Assembly (NCBI RefSeq): GCF_900115265.1
Contig: NZ_FOVU01000012.1
Span: 1-64,000, forward strand
Direction: 5' to 3'
Source of the DNA: Bradyrhizobium sp. Ghvi
GTDB taxonomy: Bacteria; Pseudomonadota; Alphaproteobacteria; Rhizobiales; Xanthobacteraceae
DNA length: 64,000 bases
In this document: in pieces, positions 33,257 through 43,974 of the stretch
Layout: every line of letters starts with the position of its first letter
Numbering within the stretch: position 1 is the first letter of the stretch
Translations under genes and position numbers: made by a program
The notes under the pieces: model-generated
What the model was told of the DNA's origin: nothing
What the model saw: the letters and a program-made list of their open reading frames with translations, nothing else
Databases searched by the model: none

Positions 33257-34108
33257 ATGACCGAAAAGCTCGACATCGATCACCTCAGGCAATGGATCGG
33301 CCGCAGCGAAGAGGCGACCGATATCGTCACCGCGCAGCTTGTCAAAGGCCTGCGTGCCACGCTGTTCCAGGAAGTCGGCGCGCCCAAGACCGGCGACGCC
33401 GCACCGTTCACGGTGCATTGGTGCCTGGCGCAGCCGGTGTTTCCGATGTCGATGCTGGGGCCTGATGGCCACCCGACCCGCGGCGGTTTCCTGCCGCCGG
33501 TGCCGCTGCCGCGCCGGATGTGGGCCGGCGGCGAGATCGAGTTTTTGCAGCCCTTGCGCGTCGGCGACGAATCCACCCGGACCTCGCGCATTGCCGACGT
33601 GCAGGTGAAGACGGGTTCGACCGGCACGCTGTGCTTCGTCTCGATCGAGCACAGCATCTCTTGCCCACGCGGGCTCGCCATTCGCGAGCGGCAGGACATC
33701 GTCTATCGCGAGATGACGAGCAGTGCACCGGCTGGCGCGAAGGCCCCGCCCCCACCGCCGATGGCGCAGCATCGCGAGACGCACGTCTCCGATCCCGTGC
33801 TGCTGTTTCGCTATTCCGCGCTGACCTTCAACGGCCACCGCATCCATTACGACCGCGACTACGTCACCAAGGTCGAAGGTTATCCGGGTCTGATCTTTCA
33901 TGGACCGTTGCAAGCGGCGCTCATTGTCGAGATGGCGGCGAAACTGCGCGGCGGGAAGGCGCCGAAGAAGTTTACCTATCGCGGTTTGCAGCCGCTGTTC
34001 GAAGGCAGCGAGTTTTCCGTCAACGCCAACGATATCGAACAGGGTCTCGAGCTTTGGACGGCGAATGCCGAGGGGCAGCCGACGATGAAGGGCACGGCGG
34101 TGTGGTAG
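33257..34108 (+). CDS. MaoC-like hydratase (mesaconyl-C4-CoA hydratase/HTD2 type)
   Basis: A 283-residue double-hotdog protein. The N-terminal half is FAS1-type (LRQWIGRSEEATDIVTAQLV; FTVHWCLAQPVFPMSMLGPD). The C-terminal half contains the MaoC-like catalytic region LTFNGHRIHYDRDYVTKVEG and GLIFHGPLQAALIVEM, where Asn/His and Arg/Asp are placed as in hydratase 2 enzymes. It resembles mesaconyl-C4-CoA hydratases. With the neighbouring dehydrogenase and CoA-transferase, an unsaturated dicarboxylate-CoA pathway is plausible but unproven. It is last in the operon. Confidence 0.8.
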   Translation: MTEKLDIDHLRQWIGRSEEATDIVTAQLVKGLRATLFQEVGAPKTGDAAPFTVHWCLAQPVFPMSMLGPDGHPTRGGFLPPVPLPRRMWAGGEIEFLQPLRVGDESTRTSRIADVQVKTGSTGTLCFVSIEHSISCPRGLAIRERQDIVYREMTSSAPAGAKAPPPPPMAQHRETHVSDPVLLFRYSALTFNGHRIHYDRDYVTKVEGYPGLIFHGPLQAALIVEMAAKLRGGKAPKKFTYRGLQPLFEGSEFSVNANDIEQGLELWTANAEGQPTMKGTAVW

Positions 34109-34113
34109 TTTCT

Positions 34114-34188
34114 GTCATTCCGGGGCGATGCGAAGCATCGAACCCGGAATCTCGAGATTCCGGGTTCGTTTCGCGCCCCGGCATGACG
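34114..34188. repeat. Palindromic repeat (GTCATTCCGGGGCG family), copy 1
   Basis: The 75-base element starts GTCATTCCGGGGCGATGCGA and ends CGCCCCGGCATGAC, with an inner perfect palindrome AACCCGGAATCTCGAGATTC followed by CGGGTT. It begins 5 bases after the MaoC stop and ends 32 bases before the next start codon. A second copy lies just past the next gene (35872-35952) and a third at 58967-59061. Confidence 0.85.
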
Positions 34189-34220
34189 GCTCAATAACAA
34201 ACATTCAGGGACGGACAACC

Positions 34221-35843
<1,623 letters not shown>

Positions 35844-35871
35844 GGGACCGGGTCCCGACTGACCTCGCTTC

Positions 35872-35952
35872 CGTCATTCCGGGGCGGTAAGCAGGACCGA
35901 ACCCGGAATCTCGAGATCCCGGGTTCGATGCTGCGCATCGCCCCGGGATGAC
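35872..35952. repeat. Palindromic repeat (GTCATTCCGGGGCG family), copy 2
   Basis: An 81-base element with the same ends (GTCATTCC...GGGATGAC) and inner AACCCGGAATCTCGAGATCC palindrome as the copy upstream of the decarboxylase gene. It lies between convergent genes, 8 bases from the end of the SDR gene, so it may be a two-way terminator. Confidence 0.85.
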
Positions 35953-35959
35953 CTATCGG

Positions 35960-36754
35960 TCACTTCCCGAACTCCTCCCGCATCTTCGCCTGGATCTTGG
36001 CCATGCCGCCGATCCAGCGATCGTAATTCTCCGTCTTCTTGCGCATGTAGCCGAGCACTTGCGGGTGCGGCAGGATCAGGAACGTTTCCTGCTCGAGGCC
36101 GGCGAGCACGTCCTTGGCGACCTGCTCGGGCGTGAGGTCGCCGTCGCCGGATTGCGGGCCCTTCGGGATCGAGCGCAGCATGTTGGTGTCTACGCCCTGC
36201 GGGCACAGGATCGAGACCTTGATGTTGTGAGCCTTGTGCGCGATTGCGAGATTCTCGGCAAAGCCCACCGCCGCATGCTTGGTGGTGGAATAGGCCGGGC
36301 TGCCGACCTGCGACAGCAGGCCCGCGGCCGAGATGGTGTTGAGGAAATAGCCGCCGCCGCGCGCCCTCATCCGCGGGATGAGATGCCGCGCCGCATAGAC
36401 ATGCGCCATGACGTGAATGGCCCAGCTGCGCTGCCAGGGCTCGTCGGAGGCACCACCGGCATTTTCCGCCATCGGATCGAAGCCGCCGCCGATGCCGGCA
36501 TTGGAGCAGAACAGATCGATCGGGCCGAACTGCCGCTCGGTCTCCTCGATGACGTGCGAAATGTCCTTTTCCTGCGCCACGTCGCATTTGAACGCCGCAC
36601 CATCCACCATGGCGGCAACAGCCCGCGCGTTGGCGGCATCCATGTCGGCGACGACCACCTTGGCCGCGCCCTCGGCGTGAAAGGCCTCGCACAGCGCCTT
36701 GCCGATGCCGTTTGCGCCGCCCGTGACAACCACGACCTTGCCGGTCACCCGCAT
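35960..36754 (-). CDS. Short-chain dehydrogenase/reductase
   Basis: A 264-residue classical SDR. The NAD(P)-binding TGGANGIG is at residues 11-18, NAG at 85-87, and catalytic Ser142, Tyr155 and Lys159 lie in NTISAAGLLSQVGSPAYSTTK. An acidic Asp at the end of beta-2 (VVVADMD) suggests NAD rather than NADP. The C-terminal end (GGMAKIQAKMREEFGK) is helical and longer than the minimal fold. The substrate is unknown. A 55-base gap separates it from the upstream hemolysin III-family gene. Confidence 0.85.
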   Translation of the reverse strand: MRVTGKVVVVTGGANGIGKALCEAFHAEGAAKVVVADMDAANARAVAAMVDGAAFKCDVAQEKDISHVIEETERQFGPIDLFCSNAGIGGGFDPMAENAGGASDEPWQRSWAIHVMAHVYAARHLIPRMRARGGGYFLNTISAAGLLSQVGSPAYSTTKHAAVGFAENLAIAHKAHNIKVSILCPQGVDTNMLRSIPKGPQSGDGDLTPEQVAKDVLAGLEQETFLILPHPQVLGYMRKKTENYDRWIGGMAKIQAKMREEFGK

Positions 36755-36809
36755 GCGACGTCTCCTCTTGTCCTATGCCGCACAGCTTTTGCCGCCTCGC
36801 GGAACTCAG

Positions 36810-37505
36810 CTAGCTCAACACGAGGTCGAGCACCGCGGTATAATGACATGCCGCGCCGGCCAAGACAAAGCCGTGCCAGATCGCATTCTGGAAGCGCAGC
36901 CGCCGCCAGGCGTGGAAGATCACGCCAAAGCTGTAGAGCAAGCCGCCGGCAAGGATGAAGCCGAGCACCAGCGTCGGCAGCGCCCTGACCACCGCATCGT
37001 AGAGCATCACGCCGCTCCAGCCCATTGCGAGATAGATGCCGACCGAGACGCGATCGAACCGGCCCGGATAGAACAGCTTCAGCACGATACCAAGGATAGC
37101 GGCGCACCAGACGCCGATGAGCAGCACCAGCGCGAACGCGCTGTCCTTCACCTCCAGGATGAACGGCGTGTAGGTCGCCGCGATCAACAGATAGATCGCG
37201 GAATGATCGAAACGTCGCAACAGCCATTTGGCGGGCGAGACCGGCCAGAGATTGTAGCTTGCCGACAGCACCAGCATCGACATCAGCCCGGCGACATAGA
37301 TCGAGACGCCGACGATGTTAGTCGCATCGGCATAGACCGCTGCCAGCACCACGAGCACCGTCGCCGCAATGATGCCGGCGAGCACGCCGATCCCATGGAT
37401 GATACCGTCGGCGATCAGCTCGGCGCGATCGTAATTCCAGCCGATCGCGTCGGCAGCGGCGTGGACCGAGGTGGATGCAAGTTGTTTCAATTGGAAGACG
37501 GTCAT
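36810..37505 (-). CDS. Hemolysin III family (PAQR/TrhA) membrane protein
   Basis: A 231-residue seven-helix membrane protein of the HlyIII/PAQR family. The conserved metal-site motifs are visible: the first-helix region AELIADGIIHGIGVLAGI, the RRFDHSAIYLLIAATYTPF block and a C-terminal FHAWRRLRFQNAIWHGFVLAGAACHY with paired His. Bacterial members influence membrane energetics rather than lyse cells. ATG at 37505 starts a short soluble lead; the frame is open far upstream without coding character. Confidence 0.88.
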   Translation of the reverse strand: MTVFQLKQLASTSVHAAADAIGWNYDRAELIADGIIHGIGVLAGIIAATVLVVLAAVYADATNIVGVSIYVAGLMSMLVLSASYNLWPVSPAKWLLRRFDHSAIYLLIAATYTPFILEVKDSAFALVLLIGVWCAAILGIVLKLFYPGRFDRVSVGIYLAMGWSGVMLYDAVVRALPTLVLGFILAGGLLYSFGVIFHAWRRLRFQNAIWHGFVLAGAACHYTAVLDLVLS

Positions 37506-37685
37506 GGCAATCCGCGGTAGCTGTGGCAATGCCCTCGTATATCGGTCATTCGGGACCGGCGCGTCGTTCAATCGGCTGATTTGCCGACAAAGACGGTGGA
37601 AGTATGAAGCTTGATTTTCCTCACGCAATTGCCACTTTTGTGAACGGCTTCACTGTTCCGCCCGCCCGAGATTCATCCCGTTCAT

Positions 37686-39155
37686 ATGGCATTCAGTTTT
37701 CAGGACATGGTCGAGGAGGCGCGGCTTTCGGCACGGGCTCTGATCGACTACGGCGAGCACTTCTTCAATCCGACGGTGCGGCTTGGTGTCACCGGCCTGT
37801 CGCGGGCCGGTAAGACCGTATTCATCACCGCGTTGATCCACGGGCTGACCCGCGGCGGCCGGTTTCCGGTCTTCGAAGCCTATGCCTCGGGCCGGATCGC
37901 GCGGGCGCATCTGGCGCCGCAGCCCGACGATGCCGTGCCGCGCTTTGCCTACGAGAACCATCTGCGCGCACTGATCGAGGAGCGGCGCTGGCCGAACTCG
38001 ACGGTGGACATCAGCGAGCTGCGTCTCGTCATCGACTATCAGCGCCCGAACGGTGCCGATCGCACGCTGACGCTCGACATTGTCGATTATCCCGGTGAAT
38101 GGCTGCTCGACCTGCCGCTGCTGCAAAAGAGCTACGAACAATGGTCGGCCGAGAGCCTGGCGCTATCGCGCGAGGCGCCGCGCGCGCATCTGGCCGCGGA
38201 CTGGCACGCGCATCTCGCCACGCTCAAGCCCGAAGCAGGCGAGGACGAGCAGGCGACCCTGACAGCCGCAAAACTGTTCACCCAATATTTGCGCGCCTGC
38301 CGCGACGAACGCTTCGCGATGAGTCTCCTGCCGCCCGGCCGTTTCCTGATGCCCGGCAATCTCGCCGATACGCCGGCGCTGACCTTTGCGCCACTCGACG
38401 TCCCCGCAGGCAGACAGGCGCCGGAGGGATCGCTGTGGGCGATGATGGTGCGTCGCTTCGAAGCCTATAAAGACGTCGTGGTGCGGCCGTTCTTCAGGGA
38501 TCATTTTGCGCGGCTCGATCGCCAGATCGTGCTGGCCGATGCACTCTCCGCGTTCAATGCGGGACCCGAGGCGCTGCACGATCTCGAGGCGGCGCTATCG
38601 GGCATTCTCGATTGCTTCCGCATCGGCCGCAGCACGCTCCTCTCCAGCCTGTTTCGGCCGCGGATCGATCGCATCCTGTTCGCCGCGACGAAAGCGGATC
38701 ATCTGCATCATTCCAGCCATGACCGGTTAGAGGCCGTGCTGCGCCGCGCCGTCACCCGCGCCGTCGCGCGTGCTGAAGATACCGGCGCTGCGATCGACGT
38801 GGTGGCGCTCGCCGCCGTCCGCGCCACGCGCGAAGCGCAGGTTGCGCATGGCCGCGACGTCTTGCCCTCGATCCTGGGCACACCGGCCGCGGGCGAAAGC
38901 GCGAACGGCGAGTTCTTTGACGGCAATACGGAGGTGGCGACCTTTCCGGGCGATCTGCCAGATGATCCCGAGCCGCTCTTTGGCGGGACGGACGCGTTCC
39001 GCGGATTGTCGACGCAAGCCGCGGAGAAGAGCGATTTCCGTTTCCTGCGCTTCCGTCCGCCAAAGCTCGAACGCGAAGGAACGAACGAGCCCGCACTGCC
39101 GCACATCCGCCTCGACCGTGCCCTGCAGTTCCTGATCGGAGACAAGCTCGCATGA
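37686..39155 (+). CDS. YcjX-family P-loop protein
   Basis: A 489-residue protein of the YcjX (DUF463) family of dynamin-like/stress-associated NTPases. The Walker A is GLSRAGKT at 37-44 and the Walker B-like DIVDYPGEWLLDLPLLQKSY is around residue 130. Further family motifs are RPRIDRILFAATKADHLHHS (with the NKxD-like TKAD) and the C-terminal DFRFLRFRPP. In E. coli ycjX and ycjF are heat-shock induced and adjacent, and the same pair is present here with a 4-base ATGA overlap. The function remains unclear. Confidence 0.9.
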   Translation: MAFSFQDMVEEARLSARALIDYGEHFFNPTVRLGVTGLSRAGKTVFITALIHGLTRGGRFPVFEAYASGRIARAHLAPQPDDAVPRFAYENHLRALIEERRWPNSTVDISELRLVIDYQRPNGADRTLTLDIVDYPGEWLLDLPLLQKSYEQWSAESLALSREAPRAHLAADWHAHLATLKPEAGEDEQATLTAAKLFTQYLRACRDERFAMSLLPPGRFLMPGNLADTPALTFAPLDVPAGRQAPEGSLWAMMVRRFEAYKDVVVRPFFRDHFARLDRQIVLADALSAFNAGPEALHDLEAALSGILDCFRIGRSTLLSSLFRPRIDRILFAATKADHLHHSSHDRLEAVLRRAVTRAVARAEDTGAAIDVVALAAVRATREAQVAHGRDVLPSILGTPAAGESANGEFFDGNTEVATFPGDLPDDPEPLFGGTDAFRGLSTQAAEKSDFRFLRFRPPKLEREGTNEPALPHIRLDRALQFLIGDKLA

Positions 39156-40180
39156 ACGACCGATCGAAGCCACGGCGGCCGGCGACGTTCCGGCTCGACA
39201 ATCCCGATGTCGTCGTGACCGAGGCCGACGAGACCAGCCGGCTCGGCCGCGCCACCATTCAGATCACGCCGGAGCCCGATCCGGCGAACTTGCCGGTACC
39301 CATTGAAACCGCGCTTCCGGCGCGGCGCGGCTTTCCCTGGGGCGCGCTGTTCTGGTCCGGCGTTGCCGGCCTGACGCTGCTCGGCACCGGGCTCGGCGTT
39401 GTCAGGCTGATCGAGGATCTGTTTGCGCGCAGCGAGAGCCTCGGCTTCGTCGGGCTGGCGCTCGCCTTCGTTACCACGCTTGCGCTCGCGGTGGTGATCG
39501 GGCGCGAGGCGTTCGGCCTGGCGCGGCTTGCAACGATCGAAAAATTGCATCGGCGTGCCGCCGAGGTACTCTTGAGCGACGATCGCAAGGAGAGCCGCGA
39601 CATCGTCAAGGACCTGATCGCGATCGCGCACCAGAATCCGCGGCTCGCGCGCGCCCGTGCCGCGCTGGAGAGCCACAGCGGCGAGATCATCGATGGCGCC
39701 GACATGATCCGGCTCGCCGAGCGCGAATTGATGTCACCGCTGGATGAGGAGGCGCGGCGGCTGGTGTCGTCGGCCGCGCAGCGGGTCTCGATCGTCACGG
39801 CAGTGTCGCCGCGCGCGCTGTTCGACGTGCTGTTCGTGTTCGTGGCCTCGCTGCGCCTGATCCGCCAGCTCGCCCGGCTTTATGGCGGCAGGCCCGGCGC
39901 ACTCGGCATGATCCGACTGCTTCGTCACGTCATCGCCCATCTCGCCATCACCGGCGGTCTCGCCGCCAGCGACAGCCTGGTGCAGCAGATGCTCGGCCAC
40001 GGGATTGCGGCAAAGCTGTCGCAGCGGCTGGGTGAAGGCATGCTCAACGGGCTGCTGACAGCACGGCTCGGGTTGGCGGCGATCGACGTCACGCGGCCGC
40101 TGCCATTCGCCGCGCTGCCGCCGCCGAAACTGTCGGACCTCGCGACCGATTTGTTGCGGAGGAAAGAGGACGGCGAGTAG
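39152..40180 (+). CDS. YcjF-family (DUF697/TIGR01620) membrane protein
   Basis: A 342-residue partner of YcjX. A polar N-terminal tail (about 60 residues) precedes two membrane segments (about 63-85 and 95-118), then a soluble stretch. The DUF697 region with hydrophobic helices follows (VSIVTAVSPRALFDVLFVFV, LIRQLARLYGGRPGALGMIR, RHVIAHLAITGGLAASD). The start codon overlaps the ycjX stop (ATGA), so translation is coupled. It is followed by a palindromic repeat and a convergent gene. Confidence 0.9.
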   Translation: MNDRSKPRRPATFRLDNPDVVVTEADETSRLGRATIQITPEPDPANLPVPIETALPARRGFPWGALFWSGVAGLTLLGTGLGVVRLIEDLFARSESLGFVGLALAFVTTLALAVVIGREAFGLARLATIEKLHRRAAEVLLSDDRKESRDIVKDLIAIAHQNPRLARARAALESHSGEIIDGADMIRLAERELMSPLDEEARRLVSSAAQRVSIVTAVSPRALFDVLFVFVASLRLIRQLARLYGGRPGALGMIRLLRHVIAHLAITGGLAASDSLVQQMLGHGIAAKLSQRLGEGMLNGLLTARLGLAAIDVTRPLPFAALPPPKLSDLATDLLRRKEDGE

Positions 40181-40185
40181 GCTTT

Positions 40186-40290
40186 CGCTTCGCGGGTGAG
40201 GGGTATCTATCCTCACGAACGATTTTGCGAGTGGAGAGATACCCCTCATCCGGCGCTTCGCGCCACGTTCTCCCACAGGGGGAGAAGGAA
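40186..40290. repeat. Intergenic palindromic element, second copy
   Basis: GTGAGGGGTAT (40196-40206) is inverted as ATACCCCTCAT (40239-40249), followed by TTCTCCCACAGGGGGAGAAG. The right half is one base different from the element at 23263-23310. It separates the convergent ycjF-like and glycosyltransferase genes and probably ends both transcripts. Confidence 0.85.
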
Positions 40291-40301
40291 GAAGAACCTC
40301 G

Positions 40302-41948
40302 CTAGCCGCGCGAACGCCTCTCAAATTCCCCCGCTAGCACGCGCCACTGGAACAGCGGCGAGTCCTTTGGCGGCGAGAGGTCCGGAGTCCATCCGGTGAG
40401 CTTGTCGAGCGTATAGGTATCGATCAGGACGCCGCGCCAATGGCGTTCGACTTGCCCCAATGGTGTACGCGTTGCGGGGATGGTCTCCCACAGAGGTGAA
40501 TGATCATCGGGCTGGCGACCGACATAGAGTCCCGCATGTCCCCTGATCCTGTCCATTCCAGGATCATGGAAATCCTGGAAACGGCCGCGCTCGTTGATCT
40601 CGACCACGGGCACGCGGCCGCGGAATAGCCAGCGCATCATGGCATAGGTGCGGTAATCCGTGGTCGCAATCCAGGTCGCGCCAGTCTCGTCCAGCGCGGC
40701 CTGGGCACGCGCGGCGACCTGGTCGTAGCCGGCCTCGGCGCCGATCGGATCCATCTTGCCGAGGAAATTCCAGGGCGCGGCGACGTAATAAAGAAACACA
40801 ATCACGACGAAAGCGATCCCGGACACCAGCGCCGTCTTCACCCAGAACATGCTGGACCGGATCATCCGTGCCGACCAGCCTTCTTTCGGCAGCATCGCAA
40901 GGTTCACCGCGGCGGCGGCGAAACCGACCGGCCACATGAACATCGGCCAGGTGTCGCCGACCCTGAGCGTGAACGACTTGAGAAAGAAGTAGACGAACGG
41001 CACCAGCACCGCGGTCGACAGCAGGATCGCCACCGGCTCGCGGGAGCGGGTGCCGCGCCATGCCGTCAGGACGAGGCCCGACAACACCACCGGCAGCATG
41101 ACGAAACCGACGAGCCCGAGTTGCAGGCCGATGTAGTCGCCGATGGTGCGCAGCGAGATGCCGTAATTGGCAGTCGCGCGCACGCCCTGGAAACGGAACG
41201 AGGCCCAGTCGTGCTGCGCATTCCAGATCAGCACCGGCGAGAACAATGCGACCGCGATCAGCACGGCCAGATAAGGATAGGGGCTGCGCAGCCAGCGCCA
41301 GCGCCAATCCGGCACCAGCAGAAACGCGGCAACCGCCGGCGCGAACATGATCGCGGTGAATTTCGAGAGCATCGAGAGCCCTGCGAACAGGCCCGCCGCG
41401 AGCCACCAGCGGCCATCGCCGCTTTGCGCGAGCCGCACCAAGGACCACATCATCGCCATCGCGAACGGGATCATGGCAACGTCGGGCGCGACCTTGGCCA
41501 TGAGCAGGCCGTAATAGAGCGCGGCCTCGGGCATCAGCACCGCAACGACGATCGCGCGCACATCATGGGTGATCCGGCGGACCATGTCGGCCAGCAGAAG
41601 CTGCGTCACCAGCATCGCGACAATGCCGCCGAAGCGGACGCCGAGCACGGTGTCGCCGAAGATCGCGGTGCCGAAGCGGATCAGCCAGGCGATGCCGGGC
41701 GGGTGATCGAGAAAGCTCAACGCCGCCTCCTTCGACCAGGTCCAGTAATAGGCCTCGTCGGTGCGCAGCTCGATCGCGGAGGCGTAGACGATGCGCAGCA
41801 CCGTCATCGCGGCGATCACCAGCGCGGCCAAGACAAGCGGCCGGCGCGAGGCGTCGTTGGGCTTCACGGTGATGTCGGGAGCGATCGTCACGGCCGCGCT
41901 TTTCCCCGACTTGAGAGGGGGAGTCAATGTGGCGGGGGAGTGCGCCAT
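40302..41948 (-). CDS. GT39/ArnT-like glycosyltransferase, polytopic
   Basis: A 548-residue membrane protein with about 11-12 hydrophobic segments. The first periplasmic loop has the signature DEAYYWTWSKEAALSFLDHP, whose acidic pair is the catalytic hallmark of the PMT/ArnT/GT39 family. HPPGIAWLIRFGT continues the motif. Such enzymes use polyprenyl-phosphate sugars to modify lipid A, proteins or other envelope polymers. The C-terminal 140 residues are a soluble periplasmic domain (TGATWIATTDYRTYAMMRWL). The donor and acceptor are unknown. Confidence 0.85.
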   Translation of the reverse strand: MAHSPATLTPPLKSGKSAAVTIAPDITVKPNDASRRPLVLAALVIAAMTVLRIVYASAIELRTDEAYYWTWSKEAALSFLDHPPGIAWLIRFGTAIFGDTVLGVRFGGIVAMLVTQLLLADMVRRITHDVRAIVVAVLMPEAALYYGLLMAKVAPDVAMIPFAMAMMWSLVRLAQSGDGRWWLAAGLFAGLSMLSKFTAIMFAPAVAAFLLVPDWRWRWLRSPYPYLAVLIAVALFSPVLIWNAQHDWASFRFQGVRATANYGISLRTIGDYIGLQLGLVGFVMLPVVLSGLVLTAWRGTRSREPVAILLSTAVLVPFVYFFLKSFTLRVGDTWPMFMWPVGFAAAAVNLAMLPKEGWSARMIRSSMFWVKTALVSGIAFVVIVFLYYVAAPWNFLGKMDPIGAEAGYDQVAARAQAALDETGATWIATTDYRTYAMMRWLFRGRVPVVEINERGRFQDFHDPGMDRIRGHAGLYVGRQPDDHSPLWETIPATRTPLGQVERHWRGVLIDTYTLDKLTGWTPDLSPPKDSPLFQWRVLAGEFERRSRG

Positions 41949-41957
41949 ATTTCGGCG

Positions 41958-42120
41958 TCATCCGGGCAAGCGTCAGCGCAGACCCGCGATCCATAACCAC
42001 AGGGAGGCGTTTGGCGAAGATTTGGAGTTACCAGACTGCCCTACAAATCTCCCTGTGGGGATGGGTCCCGGATCTGCGCGCGCCTGAGGGCGCGCTTGTC
42101 CGGGACGACGACCGACTGTC
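41958..42120. repeat. Compound repeat (ATAACCACAGGGAG ... GGGACGAC), copy 1
   Basis: The element contains CCATAACCACAGGGAGGCGT at the left, the inverted AAATCTCCCTGTGGGGATGG near the middle, and a GCGCGCGCCTGAGGGCGCGC hairpin with GTCCGGGACGAC at the right. The same blocks appear in the same order at 62397-62540. It fills most of the gap between the divergent glycosyltransferase and cyclase genes. Confidence 0.75.
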
Positions 42121-42216
42121 TGGCTCCTTGCCGCGCATGTGATCGGAGGGGCTGTTCACTCCCGGAATTTAACTCTCCGCTGGCTGTTCTCCTCAGTGAG
42201 CTGATACAACCGAATC

Positions 42217-43953
42217 ATGGCCAGGACCGTCCTTTTGCGCTTGCCCGAACTCGTCCGCTCGACCAGCGCGCGGCAGGTCCGGCTGGTCTGCGGAATCATC
42301 CTGTTCGCTTACGTGGTCAGCCATTTCCTCAACCACGCGCTCGGCAATATCTCGGTCGATGCGATGCAGGTCGGGGTCTATTACCACACATCGTTCTGGC
42401 AGTTCCTTCCGGTGGCGATCGTGTTCTATACCGCCGCTCTCACCCATATGGGTCTCGGCGTCTACGCGCTGTATCAGCGCCGCCAGTTCCGCTGGCGGAC
42501 GATCGAGCCGCTGCAGCTCTTGCTGGGGCTGAGCATCCCCGCGCTCGTGATGGCGCATGTGATCGGCATCCGGCTCGGCCAGATGCTCTACGGGCACGAG
42601 AAGCTCTATCCGCAGGAGCTCTATTTGTTTTTCGTCGTGGCGCCCGCCCGGCTCTGGACCATGACGATCCTGCTGATCGTCGCCTGGGTGCACGGTTGCA
42701 TCGGCATCTATTTCTGGCTCCGGCTCAAACCATTCTTCGTCCGGGTCGCGCCATATCTGCTGGCGGCCGCGGTGCTGATTCCGACGCTGGCGCTGCTCGG
42801 CATCTATCAGGGCGGCCGCAGCGTCGCCGCCGACAGCGAGGACGGAGACTGGCGCAAGCAAAATTACACGCAGCGCGAGGTCGGAACGTTCGCCCAGGCC
42901 GATACGCTCGACCGCATCACCGGCGGACTGACGATCGGTTATTTCGGCCTGCTCGGACTGGCGCTGCTTGCGCGTGGCGTGCGCGGCTGGCGCGAGCGGC
43001 GCGGCGGCATGATCGCGCTGTCCTACGGCAACGGCAAGACGGTGCGCGTGCCCAAGGGGCTCTCCGTGCTGGAGGCGAGCCTGCGCCACAACGTGCCGCA
43101 TGCCAGCGTCTGCGGCGGCCGCGCTCGCTGCTCGACCTGTCGCATCCGCATCATCGGCGACCACGGCGCCCTGCCCGAGCCATCGCAGCGTGAAGCCTTC
43201 GTGCTGGCCCGCGTCGGCACCGCCGATCCCTCGATCCGACTGGCCTGCCAGCTGCGGCCGACCTGCGATCTGTCCTTCTTCCAGCTGTTCATGCCGCACA
43301 TGCTGTCGGCCAACGCGCAGGCGTCCTCGCCCGTGAGGATCGGCCAGGAGCGCTATCTCGTCAGCCTGTTCGTCGACATGCGCGGCTCGACGCAGCTCGC
43401 CGAGAAGCGGCTGCCGTTCGACACCGTCTTCATCGTCAACCGTTTCCTTGGCGCGGTGTCGCAGGCCGTGATCGAGAATGGCGGTCAGCCGAACCAATTC
43501 GTCGGCGACGGCATGCTGGCGCTGTTCGGCCTCACCAGCGATCCGCACACCGCCTGCCGGCAGGCGCTGAAGGCGGTGGCGGGCATCGCGACCCATGTGG
43601 ACGAGCTCAATGAGCTGCTGAGCCATGATCTGCGCCAGCCGATCCGCTTCGGCATCGGCGTCCATGGCGGCGAGGTCATCATCGGCGACATCGGCTATCG
43701 CGACCACATCGTCTTCACTGCGCTTGGCGATGCCGTCAACGTCGCAGCCCGGCTTCAGGACATGACCAAGACGCTTCAGTGCGAAGCGATCGTCTCCGAA
43801 GAGGTCCGCCGCACCGCGGGCCTTCACGAGGACGCGCTGCCGAAGCAGGAGGTCGCGATCCGCGGCCGCGACGAGCCATTGGTCGTGCGCGTCATCGCCG
43901 ACACCAGGACATTGTCTTCGGTCATCGCAGGCGGTGAGCGCGTCGCGGCGTAG
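42217..43953 (+). CDS. Redox-type adenylate cyclase: SDHC-like membrane domain + [2Fe-2S] + class III cyclase
   Basis: A 578-residue three-module protein. Residues 20-265 are a six-helix membrane anchor rich in paired His (His36, His40, His77, His114, about 163) resembling the diheme b subunit of succinate dehydrogenase. Residues about 270-350 form a plant/adrenodoxin-type ferredoxin with Cys299, Cys305, Cys308 and Cys344 (C-x5-C-x2-C...C). The C-terminal class III cyclase (about 378-545) has metal-binding Asp387 (FVDMRGST) and Asp431 (FVGDGMLALFG). Sinorhizobium CyaC is a known cyclase with an SDHC-like, quinone-responsive anchor. The product would be cAMP, gated by quinone/heme and iron-sulfur redox state. 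It is followed by sorAB, a possible sulfite-electron link. Confidence 0.88.
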   Translation: MARTVLLRLPELVRSTSARQVRLVCGIILFAYVVSHFLNHALGNISVDAMQVGVYYHTSFWQFLPVAIVFYTAALTHMGLGVYALYQRRQFRWRTIEPLQLLLGLSIPALVMAHVIGIRLGQMLYGHEKLYPQELYLFFVVAPARLWTMTILLIVAWVHGCIGIYFWLRLKPFFVRVAPYLLAAAVLIPTLALLGIYQGGRSVAADSEDGDWRKQNYTQREVGTFAQADTLDRITGGLTIGYFGLLGLALLARGVRGWRERRGGMIALSYGNGKTVRVPKGLSVLEASLRHNVPHASVCGGRARCSTCRIRIIGDHGALPEPSQREAFVLARVGTADPSIRLACQLRPTCDLSFFQLFMPHMLSANAQASSPVRIGQERYLVSLFVDMRGSTQLAEKRLPFDTVFIVNRFLGAVSQAVIENGGQPNQFVGDGMLALFGLTSDPHTACRQALKAVAGIATHVDELNELLSHDLRQPIRFGIGVHGGEVIIGDIGYRDHIVFTALGDAVNVAARLQDMTKTLQCEAIVSEEVRRTAGLHEDALPKQEVAIRGRDEPLVVRVIADTRTLSSVIAGGERVAA

Positions 43954-43974
43954 AGCTAACCACACGAGAGGCGC

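Noticed and set aside
42193..43965. A 590-codon minus-strand frame covering the whole cyclase gene.
   Set aside because: It is a pure antisense mirror of a clearly coding gene, with low-complexity sequence and no start signal.
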